Source of the DNA: SZUA-442 sp963753185
GTDB taxonomy: Bacteria; Actinomycetota; Acidimicrobiia; Spongiisociales; UBA5794
DNA: 64,000 nt
Assembly: GCA_963753185.1 (NCBI GenBank)
Contig: CAVWBO010000007.1
Location: 496,001-560,000 of the forward strand
Direction of reading: 5' to 3'
Made by a program: the position numbers and the translations under genes. Shown in pieces: positions 42,164 to 49,231 of this stretch. The notes beneath the pieces are model-generated. The model did no database searches and was not told the origin of the DNA. It saw nothing but the letters and a program-made list of their open reading frames with translations. Numbering within the stretch: position 1 is the first letter of the stretch; the number at the start of each line of letters is the position of its first letter.

Positions 42164-42487
42164 TCAGTCCTTCTCCTCGGCTCCACGTCCGGCGATCGAG
42201 GACGTCATCCATTCGACGAGGTCCTCGAAGGGTACGTCAGCCACTGACGGAGATGCCACGACGACGTACGCGCGCCCGGCTCTGAACGGTACATGGCGCG
42301 CCGCCTCGCGCATCCGGCGCTTCGCACGGTTTCGCCGCACGGCCGTGCCGACCTTCCTGCCAGCGACGAAACCGACTTCGGCACGAGGGGCTTGCCCGGT
42401 CGATTCGATCACGACGAGTCCTCCTCGGACGGACCGCACTCCCGTGCGGTAGACCTCGGCGAAGCGGGATGCAGGTCGCAATGACAC
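42164..42487 (-). CDS. rnpA: Ribonuclease P protein component
   Basis: 107 residues from GTG 42487, chosen because MSLRPASRFAEVYRTG aligns with the usual N-terminus (LxRxxDFxxVYRxG) and the start lies 13 bases after rpmH; GTG 42532, inside rpmH, would add 15 residues. RNase P signature: VGFVAGRKVGTAVRRNRAKR, then RMREAARH. It binds the catalytic RNA that matures tRNA 5' ends. Confidence 0.9.
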   Translation of the reverse strand: MSLRPASRFAEVYRTGVRSVRGGLVVIESTGQAPRAEVGFVAGRKVGTAVRRNRAKRRMREAARHVPFRAGRAYVVVASPSVADVPFEDLVEWMTSSIAGRGAEEKD

Positions 42488-42500
42488 GAAGCCCCGCCCG

Positions 42501-42635
42501 TCAGGCCGAGAGACGATGGCGACCCTTGGCACGGCGGCGCTGGATGAGGGAGCGCCCCGATCGCGTCCGCATTCGACCACGGAACCCATGCTTGCGCTTC
42601 CGACGTCGGTTGTTTGGCTGGTACGTGCGCTTCAT
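42501..42635 (-). CDS. rpmH: 50S ribosomal protein L34
   Basis: 44 codons: MKRTYQPNNRRRKRKHGF, then RMRTRSGRSLIQRRRAKGRH and RLSA, which is a complete and typical L34. First gene of the minus-strand rpmH-rnpA-yidD-yidC-jag-rsmG-parA-parB string, divergent from dnaA as in most bacteria. TACACT on the minus strand at 42698-42693 is a possible -10. Confidence 0.97.
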   Translation of the reverse strand: MKRTYQPNNRRRKRKHGFRGRMRTRSGRSLIQRRRAKGRHRLSA

Positions 42636-42919
42636 GAGGTAGATCCCTGGTCGAGAGGCTTGGGGGATCCGTGCAAGTCACGGAACGGCGACAGTGTAGG
42701 TGCGCCATGATCCAAACAGCCATTGCGCTGCCATTGCAGGGGAATGCGCGAAAAGTACCGCGGACTCGCGAAACACAGAACAGCACCCGATTCGGTGAAT
42801 CCTCCCGGTCCCCGGCGTCTCGCGCGCCCGGCTGGACGGCTCCAGAACCCTTGCCCCACAACGATTTCTGCCAATCGAGTCGCTCGACCACGCACCGCGT
42901 ACCGACGGATTTGCCACTC

Positions 42920-42949
42920 TTGATGAGTGTCGGGAACGGCCCCTATGCT
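42920..42949 (+). promoter_or_regulatory. dnaA promoter
   Basis: TTGATG (42920-42925), an 18-bp spacer and TATGCT (42944-42949), the best sigma-A-like promoter in the rpmH-dnaA gap. Predicted start near 42956 gives a leader of about 150 bases that contains three DnaA boxes, so autoregulation by DnaA is likely. Confidence 0.55.
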
Positions 42950-43030
42950 CGCCAACGCTCTCGGGGCGGATTTCCGCTCCTTTCCCCGGAGCGTGGCCAT
43001 CGATCGCACGACAGCGATGGGTGGCACACC

Positions 43031-43063
43031 TTCTCCACAGCTTGTGGATAGGTGTGTGGACAG
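43031..43063. promoter_or_regulatory. DnaA-box cluster upstream of dnaA
   Basis: Three 9-mers within 33 bp resemble TTATCCACA: TTCTCCACA (43031-43039, one mismatch), TGTGGATAG (43043-43051, reverse strand, one mismatch) and TGTGGACAG (43055-43063, reverse strand, two mismatches). Part of the origin, and probably the autoregulatory site of dnaA. The rest of the 468-bp rpmH-dnaA gap shows no gene. Confidence 0.75.
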
Positions 43064-43103
43064 TGTAAGGGCTGGGCGAAGGCCTGAATGGGAGACATTG
43101 CAC

Positions 43104-44495
43104 GTGGGACTCACACAGGCGCCACACGGCGCCGTCGACTCACATATCGATCTATTCCATGCCCGGATGCGTGACATCCTCGGCGTGGCGAAGTGGGAGA
43201 CCTGGATCAAGCCACTCACCCTGTCCGTGGACGACGACACCGTCACCCTCGAGGCGCCGAACAGGTTCAACGCGACCTGGGTCTCGGACAACTACATCCA
43301 CCAGCTCCGCGAGATCGCTGGATCCGTGTGGCCTCAGCCCATCGAGGTGCGTATCAGTGTCTCGAGCGTCGAGCCGACGACGGTCGAGACCGACGCCGAG
43401 GCACGACCGTTCCAGCCGACACTCGAGGAGTCCGTCGGACCAGACCGTTTCACGAGCTCAGCCGACACCTCGAACCTCGTCGCCCGCTACAACTTCGAGA
43501 ACTTCGTCGTCGGCCCCTCCAATCGCTTCGCCCACGCCGCTGCCCAGGCTGTCGCCGAGCAACCGGGTCGCCAATACAACCCACTGTTCATCTATGCCGG
43601 TGCGGGCCTCGGGAAGACCCACCTGCTCCATGCGGTCGGACAGCACCGGATCGAACTCGAACCTGCGGCGACCGTGCGGTACGTGACCTCCGAATCCTTC
43701 TTCAACGACTTCATCAATTCGATCAGGCGCAAGCGGATGGATGACTTCAAATCGCGGTATCGGAAGGTGGATCTCCTCCTCCTCGACGACGTGCAGTTCT
43801 TCGAGGGCAAGGAACAGATCCTCGAGGAGTTCTTCCACACGTTCAATTCTCTCTACGAGGCGGGAAACCAGCTCGTCATCTCCTCCGACAGGCCGCCCAG
43901 GGAACTCCGCTCCCTCGAGGACCGGCTCCGGAGCCGCTTCGAATGGGGCCTCACCACCGACATCCAGAGTCCCGATGTCGAGACCCGCCTCGCAATCCTG
44001 CGCAAGAACGCCGCAGGAAGCCAGGTCCCCGTTCCCTCGGAGGTGCTGGAGTTCATCGCTTCGAACGTCTTCGACAACATCAGGGAGCTCGAGGGAGCCC
44101 TCACCAGGGTGACGGCATTCGCCCTCCTCACGGGACAGCGGGTGACCCTCGACCTGGCCTCCACCGTGTTGCGTGACGTCGTCCAACTCCAGAAGTCTGC
44201 GCCCCTGACGGCAGAGGGGATCATCACGACGGTCTCCCAGTACTACGAGATACCCGTGTCCGACCTCACGAGCAGTTCCCGTCGACAGCCCCTCGCACGT
44301 CAGCGCCAGATCGCGATGTACGTGTGCCGTGAGCACACGGGGCTCTCCCTTCCCAGGATCGGGGCAGCATTCGGGGGGAGGGACCACACCACGGTCATGC
44401 ATGCGGTCGACAAGATCAAGGCCCTCCTCCTCGAGGACAAGGCCATCTATGACCAGGTCACTGCCATCACCCAGCAGCTGGGGACAACACGATGA
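43104..44495 (+). CDS. dnaA: Chromosomal replication initiator DnaA
   Basis: 463 residues from GTG 43104 (GGGAGA eight bases upstream); upstream in-frame codons lie in the DnaA-box region and are unlikely to be translated. Domain I (MRDILGVAKWETWIKPLTL), a short linker, AAA+ domain with Walker A GAGLGKT at 166-172, Walker B LLLLDDVQFFEGK, ISS/sensor FIYAGAG and SDRPPRELRSLEDRLRSRFE, then domain IV with the DNA-binding GGRDHTTVMHAVDKI. It binds the DnaA boxes on both sides of its gene and opens the origin. Confidence 0.97.
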   Translation: MGLTQAPHGAVDSHIDLFHARMRDILGVAKWETWIKPLTLSVDDDTVTLEAPNRFNATWVSDNYIHQLREIAGSVWPQPIEVRISVSSVEPTTVETDAEARPFQPTLEESVGPDRFTSSADTSNLVARYNFENFVVGPSNRFAHAAAQAVAEQPGRQYNPLFIYAGAGLGKTHLLHAVGQHRIELEPAATVRYVTSESFFNDFINSIRRKRMDDFKSRYRKVDLLLLDDVQFFEGKEQILEEFFHTFNSLYEAGNQLVISSDRPPRELRSLEDRLRSRFEWGLTTDIQSPDVETRLAILRKNAAGSQVPVPSEVLEFIASNVFDNIRELEGALTRVTAFALLTGQRVTLDLASTVLRDVVQLQKSAPLTAEGIITTVSQYYEIPVSDLTSSSRRQPLARQRQIAMYVCREHTGLSLPRIGAAFGGRDHTTVMHAVDKIKALLLEDKAIYDQVTAITQQLGTTR

Positions 44496-44529
44496 TGTCC
44501 CCACCCTCTGCTCTGGCGGATGTCCGCGC

Positions 44530-44660
44530 GGTGGACAACCCGGAATCGTTCCACACACGTCGGGGAGCTGTGATCCGTTCGGTCACCGGGTCCATCGACA
44601 CATGTGCACAATCCACAGGGCCTACTACTACATCTACTCTTTAGATCCATAGATCAGTAA
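44530..44660. other. oriC unwinding region between dnaA and dnaN (DnaA boxes, trio repeat, AT-rich segment)
   Basis: Candidate DnaA boxes GGTGGACAA (44530-44538) and CAATCCACA (44609-44617), the latter next to TGTGCACA, are followed by a GC spacer GGGCC, then CTACTACTACATCTAC (44622-44637) and an AT-rich TTTAGATCCATAGATCAG stretch. The trinucleotide run reads as 3'-GAT-5' repeats on the complementary strand, the pattern of DnaA-trios, and box-GC spacer-trio-AT order matches the basal unwinding system described in Bacillus subtilis. No gene lies in the 186-bp gap. Confidence 0.75.
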
Positions 44661-44681
44661 CAACAGCAGGGGAAGAACAAC

Positions 44682-45761
44682 GTGCGCATCCGAGCAGAAC
44701 GAGACGAACTCGCAGACGTCCTGGCACGCGCGGGCCGGGCCGTCGGGACACGGTCCCCTCTACCCATCCTCCAGGGAGTCCTGTGCGAGGTGGCCGGTGG
44801 CAGGTTGACCGTGACGGGAACGGACAACGAGATCACCGTGAGGACATTCCTCGACGTGGAGGTGTCCGAGGAGGGGAAGACCGTCATCCCCGCCAAGCTC
44901 GCCGCTGAAGCCGTTCGCAAGCTGCCACCAGGAGCCGTCAGTCTCAGCTCCGATGAGACCCAGGTCGAGATCACCGGCAACGGTCCCCGCTTCAACCTCC
45001 GAGCGATGTCCGTCGACGACTATCCGAAGGTCACCGATGCGGACGCCACCGGTGCCGTCGAGGTGGACGGTTCCGCCCTCACGCACGCCCTGGCGCAGGT
45101 CGGGGTCGCTGCATCCGGTGACGACGCCCGCCCGACACTCACCGGCGTGCTCTTCGAGGCGAACGAGGGGTCCCTGCGACTCGTTGCCACAGACTCGTAC
45201 CGGCTCGCCGTCCGCGACGTTCCCGGTGTCTCGGCCGAAGGGGTCAAACTCGTCCCGTACAGGGCACTCAGGGAACTCTCGAGGACGGTCGGCTCCGGCC
45301 CGATGAAGGTCGCCCTCGGAGATCGCGAGGCCGCGTTCATCTCCGCCCAGGGACGCCTGACGGTCAGGGTCATCGACGCCACCTTCCCGAACTACCGACA
45401 GCTCCTCCCGGAGGGACACACGAACCGACTGACCGTGTCGAAGGCTGCGCTGCTCGAAGCGGTTGGTCGTTCGGCGCTGGTTGCGGAGGACCACATCCCC
45501 GTGAGGCTCGCGATGCACGACGGCGGGGTCGAGCTGAGCGTCATCCGCCAGGAGGTCGGTGAGGCGACAGAGCTCCTCGAGGGTGAATACACGGGTCAGG
45601 AGATGACGATCGCCTTCAACACGCGATACCTCACCGACGGGGTCGCCGCCGTTGACGATGAGAAGGTCGTCATCGAAACGTCGGATCCCCTCAAGCCCGG
45701 CCTCCTCCACGGTGCCGAGTCGACCGACTTCCGCTACCTCCTCATGCCCGTACGCCTCTGA
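44682..45761 (+). CDS. dnaN: DNA polymerase III beta sliding clamp
   Basis: 359 residues from GTG 44682 with GGGGAAG upstream. Three clamp domains: RAERDELADVLARAGRAVGT and SPLPILQGVLCEV; TDNEITVRT; the middle RPTLTGVLFEANEG and TDSYRLAVRDV (protein-binding pocket); the C-terminal end ESTDFRYLLMPVRL. It encircles DNA and tethers polymerase. Slightly shorter than E. coli DnaN (366). Confidence 0.97.
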   Translation: MRIRAERDELADVLARAGRAVGTRSPLPILQGVLCEVAGGRLTVTGTDNEITVRTFLDVEVSEEGKTVIPAKLAAEAVRKLPPGAVSLSSDETQVEITGNGPRFNLRAMSVDDYPKVTDADATGAVEVDGSALTHALAQVGVAASGDDARPTLTGVLFEANEGSLRLVATDSYRLAVRDVPGVSAEGVKLVPYRALRELSRTVGSGPMKVALGDREAAFISAQGRLTVRVIDATFPNYRQLLPEGHTNRLTVSKAALLEAVGRSALVAEDHIPVRLAMHDGGVELSVIRQEVGEATELLEGEYTGQEMTIAFNTRYLTDGVAAVDDEKVVIETSDPLKPGLLHGAESTDFRYLLMPVRL

Positions 45762-45770
45762 GGCGGCGCC

Positions 45771-46859
45771 GTGTACCTGTCGTGGCTGATCCTGCGCGAC
45801 ATGCGGTGCTACGACGAGCTGGACTTCCGGCCCGAACCGGGCGTCAACGTCCTGGTGGGGGACAACGGCGTCGGCAAGACATCCGTCCTCGAGGCGATCG
45901 CCTACGTGGGGACACTGAAGTCCTTCCGCGGGGTTCCGGAGGCTGCGCTGGTGCGGGAGGGGGCCCCCGCCGCGATCGTGAGGGCGGGCATCGGTGGTGC
46001 TGCGACCGAGACCACCGTCGAGATCGAGACACCGCTCGAGGGTCGCAGGTCCGTCCTCGTGAACGGGAAGAGACCGGCTCGGATACGGGACCTCCTCGCC
46101 ACCGTTCCGGTGGTTGCCTTCCTGCCGGACGACCTCGACGTGATCAAGCGCGGACCGGCGATCCGCAGGGAGTACCTCGACGATCTCGCGGCGAGTCTGT
46201 GGCCCCAGGCGAGCGCTGACCTTTCCGAGTACGACAGGATCCTGCGCCAGCGCAACACCCTGCTCCGTCAGGAGGGGAGACGGACCGACCCCGTGAGCCT
46301 GGACGTGTGGGACGAGCGCCTCTCCGCAGCCGGGGCCGCCGTGATGACCCATCGACGCACGGTGGCCCGCCATCTCCAGCCCCACCTGGTCGACGCGTAC
46401 TCCGTTGTCGGGGGCTCCGGCGACCTGAGGTGGGCATATCGGTCCACCTGGGGCTCAGAGGATGTGCAATCTCCCTCGGAGCTCTCAGAGGCCCTCAACG
46501 AGGCGCTGGCATCGCGCAGGCATCGCGACATGGACGTGCGAACGACGACGGTCGGGCCACACCGGGACGAGCCGGGACTGTCGCTCGACGGACGCGCCAC
46601 TCGCACACACGCGTCACAGGGGGAGCAGAGGACGGTCGCCCTCGCCCTCAGGATCGGAGCACATCGGCTGATCGAGGAGATACGCGACACACCACCGATC
46701 CTCCTCCTCGACGATGTGTTCTCGGAGCTCGATCACGATCGGGCCTCGCGCGTCCTCGCCCTCATCCCTTCAGGACAGGTTTTTGTCACAACGGCGAGAG
46801 AGGATGAGGTACCGATCAGTGGTCGGCGATGGCGGGTCCGGGACGGAGAGGTCGTGTGA
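45771..46859 (+). CDS. recF: DNA replication and repair protein RecF
   Basis: 362-residue SMC-like ATPase. Walker A GDNGVGKTSVLEAIAYVGT at about residues 30-48, YVGTLKSFRG, the YLDDLAASLWPQ and LRQRNTLLR segments, signature ASQGEQRTVALALRIGAHRL and Walker B PPILLLDDVFSELD. It loads RecA at gaps with RecO and RecR. Follows dnaN by nine bases; stop overlaps the dciA start (TGATG). Confidence 0.96.
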   Translation: MYLSWLILRDMRCYDELDFRPEPGVNVLVGDNGVGKTSVLEAIAYVGTLKSFRGVPEAALVREGAPAAIVRAGIGGAATETTVEIETPLEGRRSVLVNGKRPARIRDLLATVPVVAFLPDDLDVIKRGPAIRREYLDDLAASLWPQASADLSEYDRILRQRNTLLRQEGRRTDPVSLDVWDERLSAAGAAVMTHRRTVARHLQPHLVDAYSVVGGSGDLRWAYRSTWGSEDVQSPSELSEALNEALASRRHRDMDVRTTTVGPHRDEPGLSLDGRATRTHASQGEQRTVALALRIGAHRLIEEIRDTPPILLLDDVFSELDHDRASRVLALIPSGQVFVTTAREDEVPISGRRWRVRDGEVV

Positions 46860-47206
46860 TGCGTGCGAAGTACCTCGGAGAGGGGAATCGACGTGATCCG
46901 AAGGAGATCAGCGACGTCATCGGTTCGATCATCGAACACGCCAACGTCGATGTGGACGTCCGGCAGGGTGACCTCGTTGCGGAATGGCCTGCATTCGCTC
47001 CCGGTGATTGGCCGACGTCCGTGCCCATCGGCGTGCGAGACGGATCGCTCCTCGTCCACGTCGCCGACGGCGCTTCGGCGTCGCTACTGCAGTACCAGAT
47101 GACCGAGTTGCTCGAGGCGATCCGCACCCGCTACGGGGACGGTCTCGTGACCGGCGTCAGGATCCGGGTGAACAGGACCGCATCGCCGGATTTTCCAAGC
47201 CAGTAA
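46859..47206 (+). CDS. dciA: DUF721/DciA family protein
   Basis: 115 residues from ATG 46859. DUF721/DciA fold: basic N-terminus (MRAKYLGEGNRRDPKEISDV), VAEWPAFAPGDWPTSVPIGV where other members have W..IVG..lA.hs.P, then GSLLVHVADGASASLLQYQM and the closing VTGVRIRVNR. DciA is the ancestral helicase-loading partner of DnaB in bacteria without DnaC/DnaI. Same place as Rv0004, between recF and gyrB. Confidence 0.85.
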   Translation: MRAKYLGEGNRRDPKEISDVIGSIIEHANVDVDVRQGDLVAEWPAFAPGDWPTSVPIGVRDGSLLVHVADGASASLLQYQMTELLEAIRTRYGDGLVTGVRIRVNRTASPDFPSQ

Positions 47207-47229
47207 AGGGTTTTGTCGGCCCGGACCGC

Positions 47230-47235
47230 TATACT
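47230..47235 (+). promoter_or_regulatory. -10 element of gyrBA
   Basis: TATACT, a strong -10 match in an otherwise GC-rich gap, 56 bases before the gyrB GTG. The only TTG-type -35 (TTGTCG, 47213) is just 11 bp away, so a -35 is not convincing; the element may depend on supercoiling or an activator. Confidence 0.4.
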
Positions 47236-47290
47236 TACATCACTGTCATCAACCCGCGAATCCCCACATTCGTTGGAGTCAAGGAGACCC

Positions 47291-49216
47291 GTGAGCAACG
47301 CGAAACGTGCGTCTGACGCGTCGTACGAAGCCGATTCGATCCAGATCCTCGAAGGCCTCGAGGCCGTTCGCCGGCGTCCGGCCATGTACATCGGCTCGAC
47401 CGGCCCGAAGGGGCTTCACCACCTGATCTGGGAGGTCGTCGACAACTCGGTCGACGAGGCCATGGCCGGCTACTGCACGCGGATCGATGTGACGCTGCTC
47501 GCCGATGGTGGCGTGAGGGTCCGCGACAACGGGCGCGGCATCCCGGTCACCAAGCACGCGAAGTCGGGCGAGGCGGCCGTGACGACCGTGCTCACCACGC
47601 TCCATGCGGGAGGGAAGTTCGATACCGGCGCATACCAGGTGTCCGGCGGGCTCCACGGGGTCGGCGTCTCCGTCGTCAACGCCCTTTCGGTCCGTACCGA
47701 GGTCGAGGTCGTTCGCGACGGGAACCTCTGGCACCAGGAGTTCAGCTACGGGGCGCCCGTCGGCAAGCTGCGCAAGGTCAAGCCGATGAAGCGGTCGGGA
47801 ACCCAGGTCACGTTCTGGGCCGATCCGGAGATCTTCGAGGAGACGACGGCCTATTCGACCAAGACCGTCGCCAATCGACTCCGGGAGATGGCGTTCCTGA
47901 ACAAGGGCCTCGAGATCCGCTTCAGGGACGAGCGCGAGGAAGAACTCATCGAGGAGACGTTCAAGTACTCGGGAGGGATCGTCGACTTCGTCAAGCACCT
48001 CAACGCGAAGCGCGAGCCCATCCACGGCAAGATCGCATACTTCGAGCACGAGAGCGACGAAGGAGAGATCGCCGTCGCCATGCAATGGACGAGCGGCTAC
48101 AACGAGACGATCCTGTCGTTTGCCAACAACATCAACACGCACGAGGGCGGAACCCACGAGGAGGGCTTCCGCACTGCCCTGACGAGGGCCATCAACGATT
48201 TCGCCCGCTCACGGAACGTGCTGAAAGAGAAGGACACCAACCTCCAGGGTGAGGATGTGCGCGAGGGGCTCACTGCCGTCATCTCCGCGAAGGTGCGTCA
48301 CCCCCAGTTCGAGGGACAGACGAAGACCAAGCTCGGGAACACGGAGATCCGCTCCTACGTCCAGAGGGCGCTCAACCAGGCGCTTCCCGAGTGGCTGGAG
48401 AAGAACCCAGGTGACGCCCGCAAGATCGTCGACAAGTCCACCCAGGCGGCCAGGGCGCGCGCCGCTGCACGCCAGGCGCGCGACCTCACGAGACGAAAGA
48501 GCCTCCTCGAGTCTGCCGGCCTCCCAGGGAAGCTCTCGGATTGTTCGACGAAGGATCCCGAGCGTTCCGAGCTGTTCATCGTCGAGGGGGACTCCGCCGG
48601 GGGTTCGGCCAAGCAGGCGAGGAACTCCGAGTTCCAGGCGATCCTCCCCATTCGAGGGAAGATCATCAACGTCGAGAAGAACCGTCTCGCCCGTGTCCTC
48701 CAGAACAACGAGATCCAGTCCCTGATCACGGCGATCGGCACTGGCATCGGCGACGAGATGGACATCACCAAGGCGCGGTACCACAAGGTCGTGATCCTCA
48801 CCGATGCGGACGTGGATGGTGCCCACATCCGGACGCTGCTGCTGACCTTCTTCTTCCGTCACATGCCCCAGGTCATCGAGCACGGCTATGTGTTCATCGC
48901 ACAGCCACCGCTGTACTCCGCCAAGATCGGGACCAAGACGACCTGGATCCAGAACGACGACGACCTGGAGCGTTTCAAGCGCGACAACGAGGGTCGCAAG
49001 ATCAACATCCAGCGCTTCAAGGGCCTCGGCGAGATGAACGCCGACGAGCTCTGGGACACGACGATGGATCCTGCGCAGCGTTCGCTTCTCCGCGTCGAGC
49101 TCGAGGAGCAGTTCTCCGCAGAGGAGACGTTCTCGACACTGATGGGGAACGACGTCGAGGCCCGTCGCAAGTTCATCCAACAGAACGCGAGAGACGTCCG
49201 CTTCCTGGACGCATAG
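47291..49216 (+). CDS. gyrB: DNA gyrase subunit B
   Basis: 641 residues from GTG 47291 (AAGGAG six bases upstream). GHKL ATPase domain: RRRPAMYIGSTGPKGLHHLI, VDNSVDEAMAGYC, RDNGRGIPV, GGKFDTGAYQVSGGLHGVG; TOPRIM domain: LFIVEGDSAGGSAKQARNS, PIRGKIINVEKN and LTDADVDGAHIRTLLLTFFF. With GyrA it introduces negative supercoils. Length is that of actinobacterial GyrB without the E. coli insertion. Confidence 0.98.
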   Translation: MSNAKRASDASYEADSIQILEGLEAVRRRPAMYIGSTGPKGLHHLIWEVVDNSVDEAMAGYCTRIDVTLLADGGVRVRDNGRGIPVTKHAKSGEAAVTTVLTTLHAGGKFDTGAYQVSGGLHGVGVSVVNALSVRTEVEVVRDGNLWHQEFSYGAPVGKLRKVKPMKRSGTQVTFWADPEIFEETTAYSTKTVANRLREMAFLNKGLEIRFRDEREEELIEETFKYSGGIVDFVKHLNAKREPIHGKIAYFEHESDEGEIAVAMQWTSGYNETILSFANNINTHEGGTHEEGFRTALTRAINDFARSRNVLKEKDTNLQGEDVREGLTAVISAKVRHPQFEGQTKTKLGNTEIRSYVQRALNQALPEWLEKNPGDARKIVDKSTQAARARAAARQARDLTRRKSLLESAGLPGKLSDCSTKDPERSELFIVEGDSAGGSAKQARNSEFQAILPIRGKIINVEKNRLARVLQNNEIQSLITAIGTGIGDEMDITKARYHKVVILTDADVDGAHIRTLLLTFFFRHMPQVIEHGYVFIAQPPLYSAKIGTKTTWIQNDDDLERFKRDNEGRKINIQRFKGLGEMNADELWDTTMDPAQRSLLRVELEEQFSAEETFSTLMGNDVEARRKFIQQNARDVRFLDA

Positions 49217-49231
49217 GACGGTCGAACGAGC

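Noticed and set aside
42927..43103. Longer N-terminus for DnaA
   Set aside because: These codons cover the DnaA boxes and the leader, do not resemble DnaA domain I, and the GTG at 43104 has a proper ribosome site.
44760..46385. 541-codon minus-strand frame
   Set aside because: Shadow of dnaN and recF, both unmistakable on the plus strand.
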